Assembly (NCBI GenBank): GCA_027531445.1
Contig: JAPZRK010000046.1
Coordinates: 44,650-108,649, forward strand
Direction: 5' to 3'
Length of the DNA stretch: 64,000 bases
Source of the DNA: Leptospira sp.
Lineage (GTDB): Bacteria; Spirochaetota; Leptospiria; Leptospirales; Leptospiraceae
Made by a program: the position numbers and the translations under genes. Shown piece after piece: positions 43,860-51,859 of the stretch. Every line of letters begins with the position of its first letter. The stretch's first letter is position 1. The notes beneath the pieces were generated by a model that saw only the letters and a program-made list of their open reading frames with translations, was not told the origin of the DNA and searched no databases.

Positions 43860-44713
43860 TCTTTCTTTTGATAGACAGTGTGCCCTAAAAACTTATACCG
43901 ATCCGAAATCCCAAACATAGTTTCAGAATGACCTAAAATCAGATAACCTAAAGGTTTCAATTGTTCAGCAAAATTTTGAAACAAGGTTTTTTGAGTTTGT
44001 TTGTCAAAATAGATCACAACGTTGCGACAGAATATAATGTCAACTTTGTCTTTGATCGGAAATGGATAGTTCAATAGATTGATTTGTTTGAATTCAAGTA
44101 AGCTTTTTAAATGCGGTTTCGCTTCATAAAAAATTTGGTCACCTTTCGAGATTCGGTTGAAATGTTTGCTTTTCAAAGCATCGCTTACTGGATCTAAGCG
44201 TTCTGATTTGTAAATCCCTTCTCCCGCAGTTTTTAAAACGGCAGTATCTATATCTGAAGCAGTAATCTTGATATTCCATCCTGCTTTATGTTGAAAATAA
44301 TCATAAGCAGTAATCGCGAGTGAATAAGGTTCTTCACCTGTTGAAGATGCGGAACACCAGATTCTTAGAGTTTTGTTTGAACTCAATTTATGCTCCTCTT
44401 CTAATTTTGGGAAAAAATCATTCTTCAAAAAATCAAAGTGGTGGTTTTCGCGAAAAAAATCTGTTTTATTGGTCGTTAGACGGTTGATCAATTCTTGCAT
44501 CTCTTCGGAGGCAAACTTGGGATCTTTTTTTAATTTTTGACAATATTCCTCATATGATGGTATAGAAAGAGTTCTTAGTCTCGTATTCAGTCTTGACTGA
44601 ACCATTACCTTTTTGTGGGGCGCAAGGAAAATGCCTGATTGTTTGTATATGAGATCTTTGATGAAATCAAATTCAGCATCGCCAATGGTGTTTAAAACAG
44701 ATTTTAAGTCCAC
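43856..44713 (-). CDS. cheR: Chemotaxis protein methyltransferase CheR
   Basis: This 285-residue CheR methylates glutamates of chemoreceptors with S-adenosylmethionine. An N-terminal helical domain (1-80) precedes the catalytic domain with TDFFRENHHF, IWCSASSTGEEPYS (SAM site), ITASDID, DIIFCRNVVIYFD and GHSETMFGI. The length is standard. No cheB or receptor gene is adjacent. Its stop overlaps the HIT gene by four bases at the 3' ends (convergent). Confidence 0.95.
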   Translation of the reverse strand: MDLKSVLNTIGDAEFDFIKDLIYKQSGIFLAPHKKVMVQSRLNTRLRTLSIPSYEEYCQKLKKDPKFASEEMQELINRLTTNKTDFFRENHHFDFLKNDFFPKLEEEHKLSSNKTLRIWCSASSTGEEPYSLAITAYDYFQHKAGWNIKITASDIDTAVLKTAGEGIYKSERLDPVSDALKSKHFNRISKGDQIFYEAKPHLKSLLEFKQINLLNYPFPIKDKVDIIFCRNVVIYFDKQTQKTLFQNFAEQLKPLGYLILGHSETMFGISDRYKFLGHTVYQKKD

Positions 44714-44784
44714 AAATACCTCTATATTGAATGAAAGCTAAATTTTGTAGCATGACAAGCCGTTTTTTTTAGTCTACAACAAGT

Positions 44785-45534
44785 ATGAAAGTCGGAATTG
44801 TAAAACATCTGAACGCTCGCCCTCTCACGTATTATTTTGAAAATAATGATGAATTCCAAGTTCTGTCGGAAAATCCAAGTATACTCGTCGATTCGTTAAA
44901 ACAAGGCAAACTAGATTTGGCACTCATCTCGTCAATCGAGTGCATTCGAAATGCAGATATTTTGAATCACTCTCAAGTTGTAGGCGTTTGTGCAAATGAT
45001 TTTGTAAGATCCGTCTTGTTTTATAAAAATAAGGAAACACAAGAACCTCCTAGACAAATATTTACGGATAGTGGTTCTAGAGCGAGTGTGGCACTTCTCC
45101 AATGTTTGTTTGATTTAGATTTTCATTTTATTCCGGAGGTAGTTCCAACACCTGCAAATGAAATAGAAGCTATGATGGAGAAGGGAATCGGATCTCACTT
45201 GTTATTTGGTGACCACGCATTACTCCACAAAACCACTCCACATTTTGAAATTATCGATTTGGCAAGTTGGTGGAATCAGCTAACTGGATTATACTTTTGT
45301 TTTGCTTTTTGGGCTTTTCCTAAAACAAACCCTGTTAAAGATCAATTGCTTTTTGATGCATTACAATTTGGACTGGCCTCCCTAGATGAAATCATTAAAA
45401 AGGAGAAAAGACTTCCGACTGCGATCACGGACCGTTATCTAAGGAAAGAACTTCACTTTATTCCTGAGAAGAAACATTTAGAAGGCTTTGGACTCTATAC
45501 TGAGTTATGCAAAAAAAATGGATTGATCCAATGA
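44785..45534 (+). CDS. mqnA: Chorismate dehydratase-like protein (futalosine menaquinone pathway)
   Basis: This 249-residue protein has the periplasmic-binding-like fold of MqnA. The N-terminus is VGIVKHLNARPLTYYF, then ILVDSLKQGKLDLALISSIE, TDSGSRASVALLQCLF and WWNQLTGLYFCFAFW. MqnA makes 3-enolpyruvoyl-benzoate from chorismate in the futalosine route to menaquinone. The second member of the fold, MqnD, is similar, but the N-terminal NARPL matches MqnA better. No other mqn gene is in the window. It is convergent with the lipoprotein gene at 45552. Confidence 0.83.
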   Translation: MKVGIVKHLNARPLTYYFENNDEFQVLSENPSILVDSLKQGKLDLALISSIECIRNADILNHSQVVGVCANDFVRSVLFYKNKETQEPPRQIFTDSGSRASVALLQCLFDLDFHFIPEVVPTPANEIEAMMEKGIGSHLLFGDHALLHKTTPHFEIIDLASWWNQLTGLYFCFAFWAFPKTNPVKDQLLFDALQFGLASLDEIIKKEKRLPTAITDRYLRKELHFIPEKKHLEGFGLYTELCKKNGLIQ

Positions 45535-45551
45535 AATTGATGATGAGAAAT

Positions 45552-46193
45552 TCAGTAAAATCTAATTTTATAATCCCATGATTTAGTTTCTATGTTTTCT
45601 ATGGTATCTTGAAGAGGAAAAGCATAATACAGATTTCCGAGACCTACTGCGCCTCGATTCGAATTGCATTCTGAGTCTTTCGGAAAGAGAACGCGAAATA
45701 AAACCTTCCCATCTTTAAGAAGTCTAAGTGTTTCCCCGATTATCTTTTTTTCACCAACGCTTGCTTCATTCGACACATGGTCCGACATGTTTCCAAATTC
45801 TCTTTTGATACTCAAAAATTTTGGTTTTGATTTTGCGCTGAAAGTTCCAAGGAGCACACCTTCCAATTGACTCGGCTCATCAAAGTCTATTTTATATGAT
45901 ACACGACCTTTGCGCTTAAAGATGGTATCTGTTATTTCAATTTTCTCTAATTCTCTGAATGTGAAATCTCTGATTACTAAGCTGCTGTTTGGCTTAGCTT
46001 TGATTTTTGCCTGTATGGAAGAAATATCAGTTGGAAGAAACTTAATCAGAGATTCGGTAGTTTCTTTTTTCAGTGGAACTGTATATGCAATCTCTACAGT
46101 TCCGGAGTTTGGTTTTCGGAATAAGATGGTCTCTTCATACTCAAAACAACCAATAAATGTAAAACAAAGAAGGAGAGAAAGCGTTCTGAACAC
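45552..46193 (-). CDS. Lipoprotein of unknown function
   Basis: This 213-residue protein begins at GTG 46193. It has a short hydrophobic signal and lipobox FIGC (Cys16). The mature part begins EYEETILFRKPNSGTVE and has a predominantly beta pattern with a second half from about 115. I do not recognise it. It lies 37 bases downstream of amtB in the same direction with a hairpin in between, so it may be a less-expressed last gene of that operon. Confidence 0.7.
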   Translation of the reverse strand: MFRTLSLLLCFTFIGCFEYEETILFRKPNSGTVEIAYTVPLKKETTESLIKFLPTDISSIQAKIKAKPNSSLVIRDFTFRELEKIEITDTIFKRKGRVSYKIDFDEPSQLEGVLLGTFSAKSKPKFLSIKREFGNMSDHVSNEASVGEKKIIGETLRLLKDGKVLFRVLFPKDSECNSNRGAVGLGNLYYAFPLQDTIENIETKSWDYKIRFY

Positions 46194-46197
46194 ATAG

Positions 46198-46221
46198 CTG
46201 GCATACCATGAGGCATGCCAG
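46198..46221. terminator. Hairpin between amtB and the downstream lipoprotein gene
   Basis: CTGGCAT and ATGCCAG form a seven-base inverted repeat with a ten-base loop, starting four bases upstream of the GTG of the lipoprotein gene. No T-run follows, so it is a weak intrinsic terminator. It would overlap the ribosome-binding region and could limit translation or act as a processing site. Confidence 0.35.
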
Positions 46222-46230
46222 GGTCAAGGA

Positions 46231-47649
46231 TTATTTGGATACAGGGTATGCCTCATTTCCGTGTTCTAGAATATCAAGTCCTAACAACTCTTCTTCTTCC
46301 GAAACTCTGAGTCCGACCGTATACTTGAGAATTAAAAACACAATCAAACTAATCCCAAATGCCCAAAGGAAGGCAATGGCTACTCCAATGGCCTGTGCTA
46401 ATAACTGGTTAGCATCACCACCGTAAAAGAGTCCCGTCTTCAAATTGAAAAATCCTACCGCTAAGGTTCCCCAAGCACCACAAACTCCATGAACTGAAAC
46501 AGCTCCGACCGGATCATCTATCTTGATCTTGTCGAAAAATAGGACACTACCCACGACTAACAAACCAGCCACGAGGCCAATACAGACAGCACCAAAAATA
46601 CTGACTTCATCGCAGGGTGCCGTAATTGCTACGAGTCCAGCAAGACCACCATTGAGTGTGAGTCCAATCTCGGGTTTTTCAAAAAGGATCCATGTAAGAA
46701 TCATGGCTCCGATTGCACCTGCACATGCAGCCATGTGTGTCACTACGGCAATTTGAGCAAAAGCTCCACCTTTGATTGATGTTGTTGAACCGGGATTGAA
46801 TCCAAACCATCCAAACCAAAGGATAAATACTCCTAAGGCGGCCATCGACATATTGTGGCCAAGGATTGGAAAAACACGCCCACCAGGTTGGAATTTTCCT
46901 AGTCTAGGTCCAACAACCAGAGCACCGGCAAGTCCCGCCCATGCTCCGATGCTATGCACAACTGTTGATCCAGCAAAATCTTTGAAATTGATACCATCGC
47001 TTTCAATTGCACCTAGATTTAGTGATTCGAGAAAACCTGTTGCTTTGCCAAAGAGCCCTCCCCAGGCAAGAGAACCAAACATAGGATAAATGAAGGCTGT
47101 GATTACAATGGAAAAAAGCAAATAAGAGATGAACTTAGTTCTTTCTGCCATTGCTCCAGACACAATTGTTGCTGCAGTAGCCGCAAATACAATTTGAAAG
47201 ATAAAGAACGTGTAGCTTGAAGGATCCATTTCCCCAGTTTCGGACATCAGCATTTGATCAGCAAGCATGGGAATGCCAATTCCAAATCCAGATATGATTT
47301 GAGGACCAAACATCAAACTAAAACCAATCAGCCAATAGGCAACGGCTCCAACCGCTAAATCGGAAAAGTTTTTCATTAGAATATTTACTACATTCTTTGC
47401 TCTCGTGAATCCGGCTTCTACATAGGCAAATCCAGCTTGCATAAAAAAAACAAGGAATGCCGCAATACATGTCCATACCATATCCGCTTCAAGTCCGGCT
47501 GTTTCTTGTTTTGCTTCTAAGGCAGCCAAACGTTCTTCTAGTGTTGGAACCGTTTCGGTTTTGGTTACGTCACCATTAGAATCCGAGAAAACACCATTCG
47601 CAAAAACTGTGAGCAGTAAAAATATACAACCGAGTAATCTGAATTTCAT
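46231..47649 (-). CDS. amtB: Ammonium transporter (AmtB/MEP/Rh family)
   Basis: With ATG 47649 (AGGTG seven bases upstream) the protein is 472 residues: a cleavable signal, a short coiled segment, then eleven membrane helices. Family marks are ADMVWTCIAAFLVFFMQAGF, GAVAYWLIGF, the DFAGSTVVHSIGAWAGL segment with the pore His, WFGWFGFNPGS and SVHGVCGAWGTLA with the second pore His. It conducts ammonium into the cell. No glnK/PII gene is adjacent. The previous gene, a GAF-SpoIIE-TPR phosphatase, ends nine bases before this start, suggesting co-transcription. A GTG at 47658 is an alternative start. Confidence 0.95.
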   Translation of the reverse strand: MKFRLLGCIFLLLTVFANGVFSDSNGDVTKTETVPTLEERLAALEAKQETAGLEADMVWTCIAAFLVFFMQAGFAYVEAGFTRAKNVVNILMKNFSDLAVGAVAYWLIGFSLMFGPQIISGFGIGIPMLADQMLMSETGEMDPSSYTFFIFQIVFAATAATIVSGAMAERTKFISYLLFSIVITAFIYPMFGSLAWGGLFGKATGFLESLNLGAIESDGINFKDFAGSTVVHSIGAWAGLAGALVVGPRLGKFQPGGRVFPILGHNMSMAALGVFILWFGWFGFNPGSTTSIKGGAFAQIAVVTHMAACAGAIGAMILTWILFEKPEIGLTLNGGLAGLVAITAPCDEVSIFGAVCIGLVAGLLVVGSVLFFDKIKIDDPVGAVSVHGVCGAWGTLAVGFFNLKTGLFYGGDANQLLAQAIGVAIAFLWAFGISLIVFLILKYTVGLRVSEEEELLGLDILEHGNEAYPVSK

Positions 47650-47658
47650 GGTTTGCAC

Positions 47659-49479
47659 CTAACTTGCCTTTAACATCATATTTTCTAACATCACTAGAGA
47701 TGCTTTTAATTCCGTATTCTGAGGAGTGTATTTCACACCTTGTTGTAAAACTTTAATCGCCTTCGGTTTCGCATTTTCCTTCAGATAACACTGTGCTAGC
47801 AATAGACTTGCTTTTCCAAATCCGTGGTCAGAAGAGAGAGCCATTTTTAAAGCTCGTTTAGCTTCCGAAATTTTACCAGCTTTGTAATACGCTCTTCCCA
47901 TCATAAAATGTGAACTGGCTGTGTTGTCTCCCGATGACTTCAAATAAGCTTCTAGATAGCGAATAGATTCTTCGTATTTTTCATCTCGATAGTAAACCTT
48001 TCCGAGAAATAAAAGTGTCTCTTTTAAGGAAGGATCAATCGAATATGCTTTGGCTGCCATTGCATAGGAATCGTCAAAATTTTGTTTAGCATTTGCTTGT
48101 TTTGCCATTTTGATAAAATGGGACGCCTCAGGAATTGAATCATTGCAATATAGAAATAGATAAGAAAGATCATCTCCTATTGCCGTACTGCCATAATAAT
48201 CTCTAAATTTTGCGAGAAAATTGTTTGATAAAGCTTTCACCTCAACTTTTCCTTTTGATTCTATGAGTAGCCTCTCACGTTCTTCATGAAGCCAGCTTTG
48301 TAATCGTTCGACTCCCACCTCTTCTTTGTTCGCATTTCTTTGTTCACTAAACCCGTCGGATATCAGAAGTAAAAAATCACCAGGCTCAAGTTTGCCTTGT
48401 TTTTCTTCATAATCCGTTTTCCGGACTGGAAAAATACCAAGAGGAACACCTTTTGTATCATAAGAAACAAAATTATCGTCTGCCGCTTTGTAATGTAACA
48501 TACGTTGGTGACCAGCATTCACATAACCAAATGTGTAATCGCTGAAAATTCTAACCATAAATGCAGTGAAATAAGTCGACTCTGGAAGTTGTCCTCGCAG
48601 ATTTTCACCCAATTCTTCCATGATTTCCGTCAGTCCTAGACCTGCATTTACCGAGCGTCGGAATTGATGGTGGATTGCCATTGTAACTAATGCCGCAGGA
48701 ATCCCATGACCAGATACATCTATGTTGATGGCCGTCAAGGAATGACCTTGTCTAACTATATCAAAAAGATCTCCACTAACTTCCGACATAGGCTCGTAAT
48801 GCGATGCAAAATAGACTCCATTCCAAGCGCTCAGATCTTGAGGAAGGATTTGGCTTTGTACATTCCGCCCCATTTTTAAATCCCATTCTAGCTGGGTAAG
48901 CACGGCCGCTTCCCTCGCACGTGCTGTAACAAGTCCTTCAATCAGTCGAACACCTGATAATGCTAGGGCGAGCTGAGAAGTTAATGCCTCCAAAATTTCC
49001 AAATCATCTATTAAGTAAAAATTCTCTCGATTGCTTTCAACGGCAAGTGTTCCCAAACTCTCATCTTTTTGCATTATAGGAACGCACATAACCGATCTGG
49101 TTTTTTCACCGTCATCAATGAAGTCTGGAGATCGGGTCAAATCATTCACAAGCACCGGTTTTTTCGTTTGATAAACGGTACCTGAATACCCTTCTCCTAG
49201 TTTTAGGTTCCGACGAGGAGGTTCTGTTTCTTTGACGAATTTAACAGGCACAAGATACTCTCCATCCCAAAGGCGGAGGGTCGTATTGTCCGATTCAAAA
49301 ATTTCCTGGCAAATCAGCATCACCTTTGAAAACAGGAGATCTTCTTTGTCCAAATTGGCGAATTCTTTTGAAATATAGAGAAGGATCGCGATTTTATCTT
49401 TATCTGTTAAACCTCCTACGACCTTATTTTGGCCTCGGAAGTTTACGAGCATGCGTTTTGATACTTTGAAATCAACCAT
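47659..49479 (-). CDS. GAF-SpoIIE phosphatase-TPR protein
   Basis: I start it at ATG 49479 (605 residues), where AAGG lies upstream; a longer frame reaches 49545. Domain order: a helical leader, GAF (about 55-185, with PIMQKDESLGTLAVES), a SpoIIE/PP2C phosphatase (about 205-420, with AINIDVSGHGIPAALV, YVNAGHQRML and LLISDGFSEQRN), then C-terminal TPRs (about 450-600, for example SSHFMMGRAYYKAGK). It is cytoplasmic. It would dephosphorylate a STAS-type partner upon binding a small ligand at the GAF domain. It is followed directly by amtB, hinting at a nitrogen-linked signal. Confidence 0.9.
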   Translation of the reverse strand: MVDFKVSKRMLVNFRGQNKVVGGLTDKDKIAILLYISKEFANLDKEDLLFSKVMLICQEIFESDNTTLRLWDGEYLVPVKFVKETEPPRRNLKLGEGYSGTVYQTKKPVLVNDLTRSPDFIDDGEKTRSVMCVPIMQKDESLGTLAVESNRENFYLIDDLEILEALTSQLALALSGVRLIEGLVTARAREAAVLTQLEWDLKMGRNVQSQILPQDLSAWNGVYFASHYEPMSEVSGDLFDIVRQGHSLTAINIDVSGHGIPAALVTMAIHHQFRRSVNAGLGLTEIMEELGENLRGQLPESTYFTAFMVRIFSDYTFGYVNAGHQRMLHYKAADDNFVSYDTKGVPLGIFPVRKTDYEEKQGKLEPGDFLLLISDGFSEQRNANKEEVGVERLQSWLHEERERLLIESKGKVEVKALSNNFLAKFRDYYGSTAIGDDLSYLFLYCNDSIPEASHFIKMAKQANAKQNFDDSYAMAAKAYSIDPSLKETLLFLGKVYYRDEKYEESIRYLEAYLKSSGDNTASSHFMMGRAYYKAGKISEAKRALKMALSSDHGFGKASLLLAQCYLKENAKPKAIKVLQQGVKYTPQNTELKASLVMLENMMLKAS

Positions 49480-49623
49480 AGTTGCTACCTTACTTGTTGC
49501 GTTGCAAAAATCGTACCATTTGCTTAGTGATTGAACTAAGATCATTTATACTGAGGTTTTCTACAATGTGTTTCGAGTTTAAACAAATTGTACATTTTTT
49601 TGAGTAAATGTTGGGCAATATGT

Positions 49624-50685
49624 TTATATTTTAGGCGGCACTGGGTTCTCTATCTGGCGATCAAACACAGAATGAACCTGAAAACCGAGGCTTGTTTCTG
49701 GAACAAAGGGTTCATTTGGCTTAAAAACTCCTGTTCTTTGCAGATAGATCGAACCATATAGACCCTTACCAAAAACAGAAGGAAAAATCTCATTTTTAAT
49801 CCCGACTGAGACTCCGTATACTGGATCTAACACCCCTGAGGTGGTTGGATTGGCATCTTTTTTACCTCCGAAAAGTAAGTCCGTTGTCTCCAGAATTTTA
49901 TATCCAATGCCAAGGCTACCATTGTACATGGTGCGAACTGGAAAACCCGGTCTTTCTTCTAATCCGTTTTGCGAAAACATAGATCTTTCCCAAAACAATC
50001 GATGGAGTTCTCCGTAAATAAACAAAGCGCTCGTGAGCTCGTATTTGATTCCGATTGAGGCACGTTCCGGATATCTTTCTTTCAAAGATTCCGTTCCTAA
50101 ATAAGCTTCAAATCGATTTGCACCTGGGCTTTCTAAAACAACTCCAATACTTAAGGACTCCCAATGGAAAGCAAACATACCAGTCGCATTCCAAGAATAG
50201 GAACTAAATCCTCCAGGTCGATTGGAAACAGATGGGCCAAGAGCAAATCCCATAGAGAAAAGTTCATTTAATTTATATGTGACGATCGCCTGACCTGTGT
50301 AATTGACAAACCTTTCATCTGATGGAAAAAACCGATGATAAATTGGCTTAAAGCGAATCCCCATTCCCAAAGCGGGAGTAAACTGGTAATACCCACCTCC
50401 ATTTAGTAAAACTGGCCCTGTTGCGGAATTTGCGCGGCTTCCTGCCGCTCCAGCTTCGATTATATGTTTGCCGTGGAATGCAAAAAATGCAGGATTTCCC
50501 GTGAGATTGGAAGCGCTATCATTCAAACCGATTCCTTGGGAAGATAAAGCCGAATTGTAAGCAGAACCCTCGGAAAGTTGATACCCAGAAAATTGTGCGA
50601 ACAACTGGGAGAATGGCAAAGATGTCCAGGCAAGTATCAAGACAAAAAATATAAACTTGAATCTTCTCAGTAAAACACGAAGCAT
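49624..50685 (-). CDS. Probable outer-membrane beta-barrel protein
   Basis: This 353-residue protein has a basic N-terminus and signal peptide (hydrophobic 11-30, cleavage near LFAQ). Residues 32-65 resemble the start of FadL/PorV-type barrels (LNDSASNLTGNPAFFAFHG). The rest alternates aromatic and small residues in strands. It ends without a terminal Phe. It may be a small porin or a secretion-associated barrel; I do not know the substrate. It is divergent from the small plus-strand elements near 50700. Confidence 0.72.
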   Translation of the reverse strand: MLRVLLRRFKFIFFVLILAWTSLPFSQLFAQFSGYQLSEGSAYNSALSSQGIGLNDSASNLTGNPAFFAFHGKHIIEAGAAGSRANSATGPVLLNGGGYYQFTPALGMGIRFKPIYHRFFPSDERFVNYTGQAIVTYKLNELFSMGFALGPSVSNRPGGFSSYSWNATGMFAFHWESLSIGVVLESPGANRFEAYLGTESLKERYPERASIGIKYELTSALFIYGELHRLFWERSMFSQNGLEERPGFPVRTMYNGSLGIGYKILETTDLLFGGKKDANPTTSGVLDPVYGVSVGIKNEIFPSVFGKGLYGSIYLQRTGVFKPNEPFVPETSLGFQVHSVFDRQIENPVPPKI

Positions 50686-50701
50686 CTTTCGTCAGGAAAA
50701 C

Positions 50702-50758
50702 ATGAGAACCAAGCTTTCGGAATCTTTTTTTCCGAAAAATGTCTTACCTTGGATTTAA
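50702..50758 (+). CDS. Possible 18-codon leader or small ORF
   Basis: An ATG at 50702 preceded by AGGA opens an 18-codon frame ending in TAA at 50758, upstream of an intrinsic terminator at 50787. There is no sign of conservation and the frame could be accidental. It contains an eight-base hairpin (50715-50737, TTTCGGAA with TTCCGAAA), which fits a structured leader or small RNA rather than a coding sequence. Confidence 0.15.
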   Translation: MRTKLSESFFPKNVLPWI

Positions 50759-50786
50759 AATCATGATTACTTTTCCTAACTTTTTT

Positions 50787-50819
50787 GCCTGGGTATATTT
50801 ATCCCAGGCGGCTTTTTTT
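50787..50819 (+). terminator. Intrinsic terminator, plus direction, with no annotated gene upstream
   Basis: GCCTGGG (50787-50793) pairs with CCCAGGC (50803-50809) over a nine-base loop, followed by GGC and seven T (50813-50819). The T-run is only on the plus-strand side. All genes from 45552 to 50685 are on the minus strand, so the terminator must serve a short plus-strand transcript or a leader of the gene at 50895. Confidence 0.82.
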
Positions 50820-50839
50820 CAATTCCTTCTTGCATACGT

Positions 50840-50867
50840 TTGCTTAGTTATTTGACTACTTTACAAT
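50840..50867 (+). promoter_or_regulatory. Candidate promoter for the gene at 50895
   Basis: TTGCTT (50840-50845), a 16-base spacer and TACAAT (50862-50867) lie 27 bases before the likely ATG and just after the terminator at 50787. The -10 box is good and the -35 box is weak. This is an inference from pattern only. Confidence 0.28.
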
Positions 50868-50894
50868 ATGCTTTTGCTATGGGGAATGTGCGCT

Positions 50895-51287
50895 ATGGAT
50901 CGAAAAAAAATAATTGAAGATGTTCTGTTTCAACTTGTAGAAAAGAACAATGATTCTGTGATCCCTTCTGCCTTCCTACCAGAATATAAAATCCATTCAT
51001 CAAAGAAAGACTACGTTGGTCATTTGGTTATCAAACGTTGGATCAAAGACCTAAATCGGTACTTTGATAGTTTGAAAGTAGTTAAAGTTCAATTTCTATT
51101 GGAGACGAAGGATACGATTGTTTGGAAACGAACCATAAAAGGAAAACCGAAACCAACAGAAAAGAGCATTCGCATAACCAAAAAAACGATTCAGTGGGAA
51201 GAAATGATCGTATCCAAATTTAAAGAAAATTTAATCCAAGAGGAATGGATTACATCTGAATTTTTAGGCAAGGTTCTATCAAATTGA
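50895..51287 (+). CDS. Hypothetical protein
   Basis: From ATG 50895 (GGGGA nine bases upstream) the protein is 130 residues; an ATG at 50868 is possible but lacks a ribosome site. It is soluble, basic and Lys-rich, with FQLVEKNNDSVIPSAFLPEY at the start, a KRWIKDLNRYF helix and several short strands. I do not recognise the family. It is not obviously linked to its neighbours, though the gene at 51365 follows in the same direction. Confidence 0.6.
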   Translation: MDRKKIIEDVLFQLVEKNNDSVIPSAFLPEYKIHSSKKDYVGHLVIKRWIKDLNRYFDSLKVVKVQFLLETKDTIVWKRTIKGKPKPTEKSIRITKKTIQWEEMIVSKFKENLIQEEWITSEFLGKVLSN

Positions 51288-51364
51288 GCCGAAAGATTCC
51301 CTCAAATATTTTTTTAGATTTAAATTCTTTTGAAAACCTCAGGCATTAAAAAAAACTGTCCCCA

Positions 51365-51790
51365 ATGTCCAGACCCATGTACAAACAGTTTCGTTCCCCT
51401 CAGGGGTGGTATTCTTTACTCTATCCGGCAGATTGGGAACATTTGGTGGTCGAAGAGATCCCTGCCTTCTTTAAGCCAGAAAGTGGTGGTGCTTTACAAT
51501 TTTACGCATTTGAATCTAAGGTAGAGTCTTTTGATGCGACCAAAGAATTGGAAAACTATCTCAAAATTCATGAAATTGATTTTGATGAGGAAAAAATAGC
51601 CACCTTTGAAAACAATGAAGGGACTTCGATTCGGGCGTGCGAATTCGAGAAGGAAGAACGTGTCTGGCTCGTCTATATGATCGCCAACCAAAAGCAGATG
51701 CTCCTTGCCACTTACAATTCGGACGAACCGGTGGATGACGATCTGTTTTTGAACTTATCCAATATCATAAGCTCTGTAAGATTTCTTTAA
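51365..51790 (+). CDS. Small conserved hypothetical protein, PsbP/DUF3805-like
   Basis: This 141-residue protein starts at ATG 51365 (or 51377, four codons later). Its opening FRSPQGWYSLLYPADWE pattern and alternating strands resemble the PsbP/DcrB-like alpha-beta fold (DUF3805 as I recall), common in small bacterial proteins of unknown function. It is acidic and has no signal peptide. No clear ribosome site is seen. Confidence in the fold is moderate; the function is unknown. Confidence 0.6.
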   Translation: MSRPMYKQFRSPQGWYSLLYPADWEHLVVEEIPAFFKPESGGALQFYAFESKVESFDATKELENYLKIHEIDFDEEKIATFENNEGTSIRACEFEKEERVWLVYMIANQKQMLLATYNSDEPVDDDLFLNLSNIISSVRFL

Positions 51791-51859
51791 TTTTTACTTC
51801 CCTGTTTTTGGAAAGTCAGGTAGGTTTGTCTTCGACTTTAAAATTCTCAGGAGAATGTC

